NCBI GenBank assembly: GCA_028285495.1
Contig: JANQPB010000044.1
Coordinates: 406,511-470,510, forward strand
Reading direction: 5' to 3'
DNA from: Acidimicrobiales bacterium
Lineage (GTDB): Bacteria; Actinomycetota; Acidimicrobiia; Acidimicrobiales; SZUA-35
DNA length: 64,000 nt
A program made the translations under genes and the position numbers. Of the stretch, positions 21,071-29,134 are shown piece by piece (position 1 is the first letter of the stretch; each line of letters opens with the position of its first letter). The notes beneath the pieces are model-generated. The model saw nothing but the letters and a program-made list of their open reading frames with translations. It did no database searches and had not been told where the DNA came from.

Positions 21071-22288
21071 ATGGCCACCGCCTCCCCCATCACCGACCCC
21101 ATCGGCTTCTGGTCGGACCAGATCAGCCGGACGACCAAGCGCTCGCTCAACCTCACGCGCCACCTGCTCGGCATCGACCGGGCCAAGACCGGGGCGACGC
21201 CACGGGACCCGGTGTGGTCGAGTGGCAAGGCCACCCTCCACCGCTACCGGCCGGACCGGAGCTCGTCCGCCGAGCCCGTGGGCCCGCCGGTGCTGCTGGT
21301 CATGAGCCTGGTCAGCCGATCGTTCATCCTCGACCTGCAGCCCGGCAACAGCTTCGTCGAGCACCTGCTCGGCCGCGGCTTCGACGTGTTCCTGCTCGAC
21401 TGGGGCGTGCCGGACGAGGACGACGCCGGTAACACGCTCGAGTACTACGTCGACGGGCTCCTCCCCCAGGCGGTCGACGTGGTCGACCGCCTGGGAGGCG
21501 GGGAGGGCGTCACCGTCTTCGGCTACTGCTACGGCGGCCTGCTGTCGCTGCTGTACGCCGCCGGCCACCCGGACGACCCGATCAGGAACCTCGTGGTCAT
21601 GGCCACGCCGGTCGACTTCGACCACATGCCACCGGCGATGAGCGGCGTCGGCGCCGGCGGCATCGATCCCGACCACGTCATCGACTCGACCGGCAACGTG
21701 CCGGCCGCCACCGTGCGGGCGTCGTTCGCCCTGCTGACCCCGACCGCTGACCTGACCACGGTGGCCGACTTCTGGGAGCGGCTCGACAACGACCAGTTCC
21801 TGACCAACTACCAGGCCATGACCAGCTGGACACGCGACCACATCCCGTTTCCCGGGGCGGCGTTCAAGCAGACCGTCGAGCTGTTCAACGACGGCAACGG
21901 CTTCGTCAACGACCGGCTGCCCCTCGGCGGCCGCCAGGTCCACCTGTCCGACATCACGGTGCCGTTCCTCAACGTCATCGCCGAGAAGGACCACATCGTC
22001 CCCTCGCCGTCGACCACCCCGCTGACCCCGCTCGTCGGCTCGGACGATGTCACCGAGCTGCTGCTGCCGGCCGGCCACGTCGGGCTGATCATCGGCAACC
22101 GAGGTCGGACCCAGTGCATGCCGGCGATGTCGGACTGGATGCTGGCCCACTCGTCGGTCGGCGGTGCCGAGCCGGCGGCCCGATCGACGGGCGCCACGAC
22201 GAAGAAGTCGAAGGCGGCGAAGCAGGCCTCGAAGGCGTCCGGCCGCGACGAGGCCGCCTCCAGATCCGCATCGAGCGGCAAGGGCTGA
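21071..22288 (+). CDS. phaC: Polyhydroxyalkanoate synthase catalytic subunit
   Basis: A 405-residue class III-like PHA synthase that polymerises hydroxyacyl-CoA into PHA. The lipase-box-like motif FGYCYGG carries the nucleophile Cys153, with Asp307 in AEKDHIVP and His336 in PAGHVGL completing the triad. LLDWGVP and the region around SWTRDHIPFPG are also family features. Class III PhaC is about 360 residues; the extra 40 are a basic, Ser/Ala/Lys-rich tail (TTKKSKAAKQASKAS). AGGAG lies 9 nt before the ATG. It follows the PhaE-like gene and precedes a patatin gene by 7 nt, in one operon. Confidence 0.93.
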   Translation: MATASPITDPIGFWSDQISRTTKRSLNLTRHLLGIDRAKTGATPRDPVWSSGKATLHRYRPDRSSSAEPVGPPVLLVMSLVSRSFILDLQPGNSFVEHLLGRGFDVFLLDWGVPDEDDAGNTLEYYVDGLLPQAVDVVDRLGGGEGVTVFGYCYGGLLSLLYAAGHPDDPIRNLVVMATPVDFDHMPPAMSGVGAGGIDPDHVIDSTGNVPAATVRASFALLTPTADLTTVADFWERLDNDQFLTNYQAMTSWTRDHIPFPGAAFKQTVELFNDGNGFVNDRLPLGGRQVHLSDITVPFLNVIAEKDHIVPSPSTTPLTPLVGSDDVTELLLPAGHVGLIIGNRGRTQCMPAMSDWMLAHSSVGGAEPAARSTGATTKKSKAAKQASKASGRDEAASRSASSGKG

Positions 22289-22295
22289 CCCGGAC

Positions 22296-23363
22296 GTGTC
22301 GGCGACGGAGGGAACCGATCGACCGCCCCGGATCGCGCTGGTCCTCGGGTCTGGCGGCGTCGTCGGCGGCGCCTACCACGCGGGAGTGCTCAAGGCGCTG
22401 CACGACACGTGGGGCATCGACCCCCGAGCGGTCGACCTGATCGTCGGCACGTCCGCCGGCTCGATCGCCGGGGTGCTGACCGCGGCCGGCCTGCACCCGA
22501 ACGACCTGTTCCGTCGCGAGATCGGACAGACCCTCAGCCCCGCCGGCCAGGCCATCCTGGGGCGGGGCCGAGCCGTTCGCGGACGACGGCCGACGACGAT
22601 GTCCGCCGTCGGCGCGCCGGCTGCCCCCCAAGCCCTCCTGTCGGCCATCACCCGGCCGACCGAGGTGGCGGCCGGCAGCGTTGCCGCCGCCCTCCTGCCC
22701 CGGGGCGTGACCTCGACCGACCACCTCGCCGGCTGGGTCGACGGCCTGCTCGGCCCCGAGTGGCCGACCGGGCCCCGGCTCCGCATCGCCGCCGTCGAGC
22801 TGGCCAGCGCCAGGCGGGTGCTGTTCGCCTCGCCGGGCGACGAGGACGATGACGACCTCGACGGCAGGGCCCGCCGGGTCGCGACCACGCCGGGGACGGC
22901 CGTCGCCGCCTCGTGCGCGGTGCCGTCGGTGTTCGAGCCGGTGACCGTCAACGGTCGCGACCACATCGACGGCGGCGTGCACTCCGCCGACAACCTCGAC
23001 CTGGTCGGGACCACCGGCTACGACCTGGTGGTCGTCAGCTCGCCGATGTCGGCCCGCCAACCGCTCAGCGGCGGCCTGTCGCTCCTGGCGGTCCGCCACC
23101 TGTCCCGGCTGCAGACCGCCAGGGAGCGCCGCCTGCTCGGGCCGGTCGGCCACGTCGAGATCCTGCGCCCGACCCCCGCCGACCTCGACGCCATGGGCTC
23201 CAACATGCTCGACCCCCGCCGCCGCCCGGCCGTGGCCCACCAGGCCCACGCCTCGGCCTGCACCCGACTCGGCCGGCGGCCGTCGCCGCTCGCCGCCGGC
23301 GACCCGGCCGGCAACGGCACCACTCGCACCACCACCCCCCGATCAAGGATCATGGCCTCATGA
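22296..23363 (+). CDS. Patatin-like phospholipase / acyl hydrolase
   Basis: A 355-residue patatin-domain protein using a Ser-Asp dyad. The glycine-rich oxyanion loop LGSGGVVGGAYHAG (17-30), the nucleophile motif GTSAGS (Ser53) and the DGG motif with the catalytic Asp (HIDGGVHSA) are present. No signal peptide is seen, so it acts in the cytoplasm or on granule surfaces. The GTG start lies 7 nt after the phaC stop, and its end overlaps the WS/DGAT start as ATGA. A lipid ester, perhaps from the granule monolayer or neutral lipid, is a reasonable substrate (inference). Confidence 0.88.
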   Translation: MSATEGTDRPPRIALVLGSGGVVGGAYHAGVLKALHDTWGIDPRAVDLIVGTSAGSIAGVLTAAGLHPNDLFRREIGQTLSPAGQAILGRGRAVRGRRPTTMSAVGAPAAPQALLSAITRPTEVAAGSVAAALLPRGVTSTDHLAGWVDGLLGPEWPTGPRLRIAAVELASARRVLFASPGDEDDDDLDGRARRVATTPGTAVAASCAVPSVFEPVTVNGRDHIDGGVHSADNLDLVGTTGYDLVVVSSPMSARQPLSGGLSLLAVRHLSRLQTARERRLLGPVGHVEILRPTPADLDAMGSNMLDPRRRPAVAHQAHASACTRLGRRPSPLAAGDPAGNGTTRTTTPRSRIMAS

Positions 23364-24955
23364 AGCAGCTCTCCGGTCTCGACGCCGGCTTCCTCTACAT
23401 GGAGACCCCGACGACGTTCGGGCATGTCAACAGCCTGTCGATCTATCGCCGCCCCCGATCGAAGGACTTCGACCCCTACCAGCTGTTCCGCTCCCACCTC
23501 GAGGCCCGCCTGCCCGACCTCGAGCCGTTCCGGCGGCGACTGGTCGAGGTGCCGTTCCAGCTCGACCACCCCTGGTGGATCGACGACCCCGACTTCGACC
23601 TCGACTTCCACGTCCGCCACATCGCCGTGCCGCCTCCCGGGGGCGACGAGGAGCTGGCGGCGCTGGTGGCCCGCAGCATCGGTCGTCCGCTCGACCGCAG
23701 CCGACCGCTGTGGGAGGCCTACGTGATCGAGGGCCTGACCGGGAACCGGTGGGCCCTGCTGCTCAAGCTGCACCACGCCACGATCGATGGCGCCTCGGGG
23801 GCCGAGCTGTTGACGATGCTGCTCGACACCAAGCCGTCGAAGACGTTGCCGACGGCCGAGGCCGCCCCGAGCAGGGGCGAGCCGGTGCCGACCCCGATGG
23901 AGATGCTCAACCGGACGGCACTCAACTACGCCATCCGGCCCGAGCGGCTGTTCCGGGCCCAGATGCGGGCGCTGCGCGACGCCTCGACCATCGCCGGCCA
24001 GCACCGCAACGACCTGTTGAGCGCCGGGGCGAAGGCGTGGTCACGGCTGTCGTCATCGGTCGCCGGGCGTGGCGACCGCACCGACGAGCCGTCCGCCCCG
24101 AGCGGCGGCGCCCCGCCGACGCCGTTCAACAAGAGCATCACCCCGAACCGGCGCTACGCCTTCCGCACGGCGAGCCTCGCCGAGATCAAGGCGATCAAGA
24201 ACGCAACCGGGGCCACGGTCAACGACGTGGTGATGACGGTGTGTGCCGGGGCGATGCGCAAGTACCTCCAGCGCCACGACTCCCCGGTCGACCGCCCGCT
24301 GGTCACGATGGTCCCGGTCTCGATCCGGACCGGCGAGGAGGAGGACCGGTGGACCAACCGGGTGTCGTCGATCTTCGCCGCCCTCCCCGTCCACCTCGAC
24401 GATCCGGTCGAGCGGCTCGGGTTCACCCACGAGGCCATGATCCAGGCCAAGTCGAACTTCGACCTGGTGCCGGCCGACGCCCTCCAGGACTTCGCCCGGT
24501 TCTCGCCGCCGGCGGTGTTCAGCCAGGCCGCGGCGCTGGCCACCCGGATGCGGCTGGCCGACCGGGTCTCCAGCCCCGTCAACCTCGTGATCTCCAACGT
24601 GCCCGGCCCCCGGGAGCCGCTCTACCTCGGCCCGGCCAGGCTGGAGCACTACTACCCGGTCTCGACCGTGGCCGAGGGCATGGGCCTCAACATCACGGTC
24701 CAGAGCTACGAGGACAAGCTCGACTACGGGCTGGTCGCCTGCCGCGAGCTGGTCCCGGACCTCTGGGATCTGATGGACCTCATCATCGAGGAGCAGGCCG
24801 AGTTGCTGGCGCTGGCCACGGCGGCGATGGACGAGCAGGGCGGCGCCGATGCCGGCACCGGGTCGGCCTCGGACAACGGGGCCTCGGCCACGGGCTCGAC
24901 CGGCAAGCGGGCCAAGAAGCAGACGAGGAAGAAGGCCGAGAAGGCCGGGTCCTGA
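23360..24955 (+). CDS. Wax ester synthase / diacylglycerol acyltransferase
   Basis: A 531-residue WS/DGAT acyltransferase that makes wax esters or triacylglycerol from acyl-CoA. The catalytic HHATIDG (138-144), PLWEAYVIEG (116-125) and NDVVMTVCAGAMRK are the family motifs, and the N-terminus KQLSGLDAGFLYMETP is typical. The last 50 residues are low complexity, ending in a basic tail KRAKKQTRKKAEKAGS. It is translationally coupled to the patatin gene and so belongs to the PHA synthase operon, which is an unusual pairing of two storage polymers. It probably works on the membrane or droplet surface. Confidence 0.94.
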   Translation: MKQLSGLDAGFLYMETPTTFGHVNSLSIYRRPRSKDFDPYQLFRSHLEARLPDLEPFRRRLVEVPFQLDHPWWIDDPDFDLDFHVRHIAVPPPGGDEELAALVARSIGRPLDRSRPLWEAYVIEGLTGNRWALLLKLHHATIDGASGAELLTMLLDTKPSKTLPTAEAAPSRGEPVPTPMEMLNRTALNYAIRPERLFRAQMRALRDASTIAGQHRNDLLSAGAKAWSRLSSSVAGRGDRTDEPSAPSGGAPPTPFNKSITPNRRYAFRTASLAEIKAIKNATGATVNDVVMTVCAGAMRKYLQRHDSPVDRPLVTMVPVSIRTGEEEDRWTNRVSSIFAALPVHLDDPVERLGFTHEAMIQAKSNFDLVPADALQDFARFSPPAVFSQAAALATRMRLADRVSSPVNLVISNVPGPREPLYLGPARLEHYYPVSTVAEGMGLNITVQSYEDKLDYGLVACRELVPDLWDLMDLIIEEQAELLALATAAMDEQGGADAGTGSASDNGASATGSTGKRAKKQTRKKAEKAGS

Positions 24956-24970
24956 GCCGGTTCGGCCCCG

Positions 24971-25492
24971 TCAGGCGGCGAGGTCGTCGGCCGGGACCAG
25001 GGTCACCGGCACCCGGGCCATCCGGCGGACCTTCGACGCCAGGTCACGGGTCGGCCAGCGCCGAGGGGTGCTCGGGCCCAGCACCACCACCTCGTCGTAG
25101 GTGTTGAAGTCGAGCAGGGTCCTGACCCGCTTCCAGGCGTTGCCGGCGAGGATCTCGCCGCTGAGGGGCTGGCCGAGGTCGCCGAGCGCCCGCATGAACG
25201 AGTCGAGCCGGGCCTCGGCGACGTCCCAGGTCTGGTCGTCGACCCTCACCCGGTCGTCGGCCAACCGCTTCCCCTCGGCCCTCGGCCCGAGGGCCGGGTC
25301 GGTGACGAGCACCGAGCGCCGGAACCGGGTCACCAGGACGTGCATCTCGTAGTGGCCGGTCGAGCTGCACCGCTCCGCCATCAGGCGGCACAGCCGGGGG
25401 GTCGGCGGCGACTCGTGGGCGACGAGCAGGCAGCTCTGAGCCTCGTCTGTCCGCTCGGGGAGGTTGGGGAGGGGATCTCGACGAAAGATCAT
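24971..25492 (-). CDS. Conserved hypothetical protein, possibly universal-stress-like
   Basis: A 173-residue soluble protein. CLLVAHESPPTPRLCRLMAERC near the N-terminus looks like the first strand-helix of an alpha/beta nucleotide-binding fold, and VVVLGPSTPRRWPTRDLASKVRRMARVPV near the C-terminus resembles the strand-loop-helix end of UspA-like proteins, where a nucleotide would sit. The similarity is only in pattern, so the function stays open. GGAG lies 6 nt before the ATG. It is convergent with the WS/DGAT gene (15-bp gap). Confidence 0.6.
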   Translation of the reverse strand: MIFRRDPLPNLPERTDEAQSCLLVAHESPPTPRLCRLMAERCSSTGHYEMHVLVTRFRRSVLVTDPALGPRAEGKRLADDRVRVDDQTWDVAEARLDSFMRALGDLGQPLSGEILAGNAWKRVRTLLDFNTYDEVVVLGPSTPRRWPTRDLASKVRRMARVPVTLVPADDLAA

Positions 25493-25521
25493 GCGACACT
25501 CCGAGTGTGCTGACGTCGACC

Positions 25522-25539
25522 GGCACCGAGCGCGGTGCC
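25522..25539 (-). terminator. Hairpin behind the DUF4184 gene
   Basis: GGCACCG and CGGTGCC form a perfect 7-bp stem with a 4-nt loop 17 bp past the stop at 25556 and upstream of the next minus-strand gene. A terminator-like position; no T-run. Confidence 0.45.
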
Positions 25540-25555
25540 TCCCGGCGGTTGTGGC

Positions 25556-26404
25556 TTACGCTAGATCCGAATCGGGATTCGCAGCAACATCACTGCGCCG
25601 ATTCGTGACAAGGTTCAAATCGGTCGGAATCCCCGGCCGATCGGAGGGTCGGTCGAGCCGGGCGCCGACCACGGTTCCGGCCAGCAGCAGCGCCGGCAAC
25701 GAGACGGTGACCGGCAGGAACAGCGAGGACCGACCGAGGTCATCGGCCACGAGCGCCGCGACCAGCGGCGGGCCGACGGCCAGCACCGCGAACAGCGCCC
25801 GTTGGGGTCCGGTGGCGGTGACCGACCGGGCCTGGGCGACCGCCTCGGCGCCGTACCAGGCGGCCAGCCGGCCCCTCGACGCCACGACGACGAGCACCGC
25901 GACGAAGGCCAGGCTGCCGCCGAGGTGGCCGGCGTACTGCAACGCCCGGGCGGCGGTGAAGGCGCCACGGCCGGGCACCGACCCGATCGTCCCGTTGAGC
26001 CCGGCGACGTCGGCGCCCCAACGGCCGGCGTGGGTGAACCCGTCGACGACGACGTGGCTGCCGGCGCCGAGGAGGGCGCTGGTGACCGTCTGCCACAACG
26101 GCGGTCGACGATCGCCGAGCACCCGATAGGAGCGGAGGGCCAGCGGGCCGAGGTCGGGCATGGCGGCGAAGATGCCCGACGCGGCCGAGCGGCGGGTGAT
26201 CAACGCCGCCAGCACGGCCACCGGGACCGCCCAGACCACCACGCCGATCGCCGTGTGGCTCTGGCGGTTCAGCCAAGGGCCGAGCGAGTAGGCCAGGTCG
26301 GGGGTGCCGGCGGCGATGCACAGGGCCGTCGCGTCGATCGACCCGGGCCAGCGGAGCTTGATCGGGACGATCAGGCCCTGGTGGGCGGGGAACGTGACCG
26401 GCAT
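25556..26404 (-). CDS. DUF4184 family membrane protein
   Basis: A 282-residue polytopic protein with about six hydrophobic segments. The N-terminus MPVTFPAHQGLIVPIKLRWPG, then AGTPDLAY, and the histidine-containing segment GAGSHVVVDGFTHAG are characteristic of DUF4184, a bacterial membrane family of unknown function that may bind metal through these acidic and His residues. The ATG at 26404 gives the family N-terminus; a GTG 11 codons upstream is possible but less likely. The C-terminal 35 residues are polar. It appears to be monocistronic. Confidence 0.8.
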   Translation of the reverse strand: MPVTFPAHQGLIVPIKLRWPGSIDATALCIAAGTPDLAYSLGPWLNRQSHTAIGVVVWAVPVAVLAALITRRSAASGIFAAMPDLGPLALRSYRVLGDRRPPLWQTVTSALLGAGSHVVVDGFTHAGRWGADVAGLNGTIGSVPGRGAFTAARALQYAGHLGGSLAFVAVLVVVASRGRLAAWYGAEAVAQARSVTATGPQRALFAVLAVGPPLVAALVADDLGRSSLFLPVTVSLPALLLAGTVVGARLDRPSDRPGIPTDLNLVTNRRSDVAANPDSDLA

Positions 26405-26489
26405 CGGCCACGAAGTGTCGCACAGCTCGTCGGCCACCAGACGTCGCCCGGCCGCCGTCCGGCCCCGGAGCCGATGGTGGTGGGCCCGG

Positions 26490-27038
26490 CTAGACCAGGT
26501 GGGTGTTCGGGAGCTCGCGCAGCCCCTCGCCGGCCAGCTCGGTCACCGCCGGCACCGGATCGGGGTCGGCGAACAGCCGCTCGTCGTTGACGTCCATCGG
26601 CTTGCCGGTGCCGTCGACCACCCAGCACGACGCCTCGAGGGCGATCCCGTTCGGGTCGGTGAAGTAGACCGACTTCATCACGCCGTGGTCGACGATCTCG
26701 GTGACCTCCGAACCGGCGGCCTTGATCCGCTCCTGGAGCTGGCGGAGGGCGTCCTCGTCGGCCAGGTTGAACGACAGGTGGTCGAGCTGGATCGGATGGG
26801 GGGCGGGCGACCCGGCTCCCTTGTCGAACGTCTCGGCGCCGTCGACCTCGAAGAACGCGACCGTGTTGCCCGGCGCCATCTCGAAGAAGTAGTGCCGCAT
26901 CGGGCCGGCCATCAACGTGGTGACGAGCGGCATGCCGAGCACGCCCGTGTAGAAGCGGACGGTGGCGTCCATGTCGGGGGTGACCAGGGCGAGATGATTG
27001 ATGCCCCGCCACTGCGGGGCCGGGGGCAGGCTGTCCAT
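26490..27038 (-). CDS. VOC-family (glyoxalase/dioxygenase-like) protein
   Basis: A 182-residue vicinal-oxygen-chelate protein with two beta-alpha-beta modules. INHLALVTPDMDATVRFYTGVLGM opens the first and LDHLSFNLADEDALRQLQERIKAAG the second; YFTDPNGIALEAS supplies the metal-binding Glu. Candidate metal ligands are the two His of NHLAL and DHLSF and this Glu. Members of this family include extradiol dioxygenases, glyoxalases and resistance proteins; the substrate cannot be assigned. The ATG at 27038 is the first good start; the open frame upstream is antisense to other genes. Confidence 0.85.
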   Translation of the reverse strand: MDSLPPAPQWRGINHLALVTPDMDATVRFYTGVLGMPLVTTLMAGPMRHYFFEMAPGNTVAFFEVDGAETFDKGAGSPAPHPIQLDHLSFNLADEDALRQLQERIKAAGSEVTEIVDHGVMKSVYFTDPNGIALEASCWVVDGTGKPMDVNDERLFADPDPVPAVTELAGEGLRELPNTHLV

Positions 27039-27101
27039 GGACGCAGTTTCCCAGATCGGCGGCGACGGCACCCGATCGGGATCGTTGGCTACGCTCGCCC
27101 C

Positions 27102-27359
27102 GTGCGGCGGCTCCTGACCATCGGGCGGCGGTTCGTGGTCATCTTCGCCGTGATCTGGGTCGCCCCGATGATCTTCCTGCTCGGGATCCTCGACCTCCCG
27201 CTGCTGCTGGCCTTCCCGATCAGCGTCTCGGTGGCCGGTGGACTCGGCTGGTTCGCGCTCGACCTGGCCTTCCTGCCGGAGGAGCTCGAGCAGGACGCCG
27301 GCGCCGGGCTCGGGGTCAGCGGTCGGACAGCGGACCCCGCAGGAGGTGACCGGGCGTGA
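27102..27359 (+). CDS. Small two-helix membrane protein
   Basis: An 85-residue protein with two adjoining hydrophobic segments (about residues 10-32, VVIFAVIWVAPMIFLLGIL, and 33-54, LLLAFPISVSVAGGLGWFAL), followed by an acidic Pro/Gly-rich tail. I do not recognise a family. The GTG start is supported by TACGCT 6 nt upstream, the leaderless pattern of this window. Its last 44 bp overlap the 3' end of the amidohydrolase gene on the other strand, which is unusual but seen among convergent genes. Confidence 0.55.
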   Translation: MRRLLTIGRRFVVIFAVIWVAPMIFLLGILDLPLLLAFPISVSVAGGLGWFALDLAFLPEELEQDAGAGLGVSGRTADPAGGDRA

Positions 27360-29070
27360 CGCCGGTCGGGGTGCCGCCGGCCACGAGGACCTCACCGTTG
27401 ACCAGGGTGGCCAGGAACCCGCTGGCGGTCTGACGGAGACGGCGGGCGCCGCCGGGCAGGTCGTGCACCAGCTCGGGCAGGTCCGGCCTGATCGCGCCGA
27501 GGTCGAAGACGTTGACGTCGGCCGCCCGCCCGACCTCGATCCGACCACGGTCGGCGAAGCCCCAGGCGTCGGCCGGCAGGCTCGTGATCGACCGCACCGC
27601 CTCCTCGATCGTGAACGCCTCCCGGTCACGCACCCAGTGGCCGAGCAGGTGGGTCTGGAGCGACGAGTCCATGATCTGGCTGACGTGGGCGCCCGAGTCG
27701 GAGAAGGTGGGGATGGCGTTGGGGAGGCGCATCAGCTCGAGCACGATGTCCTGGTCCTGGTTGGCTGCGGCCTGGATGAAGAACCGCTCGAGGTCGCCGG
27801 CGATCGCCTCGTCGAGGAACACCTCCATCGGCGGTCGGTCGCGCTCGGCCGCCAGCTCGGCGATCGACCGGTAGGGCGGAAGGCCAGAGGTGAGCGGGTA
27901 GACCCACTGCCACTCGGGCTTGCGGGCCTCGGCCCCGATGGCCCGGCCGTAGTCGCCCTCGTCGGCCTCGCGCACCAGCTTGTCCCGCAGCGCCGGGTCG
28001 GTCAGCGCCCGGCGCTGCTCCGCCATCGGCTGCGACCGCAGCTCGGACCAGAGCGGCAGTGAGTCGAACGGCAGCCGGGTCTGGAACGACAGCAGCACGC
28101 CGAACTGCCGGGTGTGGACCTGGGCCCACGACGTGCCCCCGGCCTCGTTGATCCGGCGCAACAGCTCGGTGACCGGGCGCCACTGGTGGTCCTCGGACCC
28201 GAAGGCCAGCATGCCGTAGGTGATCGGCACGCCGGTGCGGACGGCCAGGTCGACCAGCCAGGCGATGTACGACTCCCGCTTCTCGGGGTCGCGGGACCGC
28301 AGGTGGGGATGATGGGCCAGCTCGAAGATACCGGTCCGGCCGCCGGCGGCCCGGCCGAGCCGACCGGTCCGACCCATCGCCTCGACGAGGGCGCCGATCT
28401 CCGCCCTCGTCGACAGGCGGCTGGCCACCGGCCGGTCGTCGGAGGTCTCGTGGTTGAGCGAGATCGACGTGGTGAAGCCGACGGCGCCGGCCCGCATCGA
28501 GTCCTCGACCTGGCCGACCATGAGCGCCAGGTCGTCGTCGGAGGCCTCCTCGGTGAAGGCCCGTTCCCCCATCGCCCATGTCCGCAGGGCCGAGTGGCCG
28601 ACGTAGCCGGCGTAGTTGATGCCCTTCGGGGTCCGGTCGACGAAGTCGAGGTACTCGGGATAGGTCTCCCACGACCAGTCGATGCCCTCGGCCATGGCCT
28701 CGGCTGCGATGTCCTCGGCCCGCTCGAGGTTGCGGACGACGAGCTCCCTGGCATCCGAGCGGACCGGGGCCAGCGTGAACCCGCAGTTGCCCATCACCGC
28801 GGTGGTCACGCCGTGGAAGCACGAGCTCTCGCCCAGCGGGTCCCAGGCCAGCTGGGCGTCGAGGTGGGTGTGGACGTCGACGAACCCGGGGCTGACGACG
28901 TGGCCGTCGGCGTCGATCGTCTGGTTGGCGGCCTGACCGGCCAGCCCGTCACCGTCGGCCCGATCGGCCACCTCGGTGATGACGCCGTCGCTGATGGCGA
29001 CGTCGGCCCGGCGCGCCGGCGAGCCGGTCCCGTCGACCACGGTCCCGTTGATGATGAGCACGTCGTGCAT
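27316..29070 (-). CDS. D-aminoacylase-type amidohydrolase
   Basis: A 584-residue amidohydrolase-superfamily enzyme resembling N-acyl-D-amino-acid deacylases. The N-terminal beta-sandwich (LIINGTVVDGTG, DGHVVSPGFVDVHTHLDAQ) gives the metal-binding HxH in HTHLD. The barrel carries GNCGFTLAP, VGHSALR and the C-terminal FSDSGAHVSQ with the catalytic Asp, and the sandwich closes with GRIEVGRAADVNVFDL. It hydrolyses an amide or similar bond using zinc. The ATG at 29070 is preceded by GAGGGG at good spacing. It follows, in the same direction, the membrane-anchored PPC-domain gene, but the 64-bp gap need not mean an operon. Confidence 0.9.
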   Translation of the reverse strand: MHDVLIINGTVVDGTGSPARRADVAISDGVITEVADRADGDGLAGQAANQTIDADGHVVSPGFVDVHTHLDAQLAWDPLGESSCFHGVTTAVMGNCGFTLAPVRSDARELVVRNLERAEDIAAEAMAEGIDWSWETYPEYLDFVDRTPKGINYAGYVGHSALRTWAMGERAFTEEASDDDLALMVGQVEDSMRAGAVGFTTSISLNHETSDDRPVASRLSTRAEIGALVEAMGRTGRLGRAAGGRTGIFELAHHPHLRSRDPEKRESYIAWLVDLAVRTGVPITYGMLAFGSEDHQWRPVTELLRRINEAGGTSWAQVHTRQFGVLLSFQTRLPFDSLPLWSELRSQPMAEQRRALTDPALRDKLVREADEGDYGRAIGAEARKPEWQWVYPLTSGLPPYRSIAELAAERDRPPMEVFLDEAIAGDLERFFIQAAANQDQDIVLELMRLPNAIPTFSDSGAHVSQIMDSSLQTHLLGHWVRDREAFTIEEAVRSITSLPADAWGFADRGRIEVGRAADVNVFDLGAIRPDLPELVHDLPGGARRLRQTASGFLATLVNGEVLVAGGTPTGVTPGHLLRGPLSDR

Positions 29071-29134
29071 GTCAGCCCCCTCGGCCAGCGGGCCAGGCCG
29101 GTTTCCCCCGGGCCCGGAGCCCACGGGGCCAACG

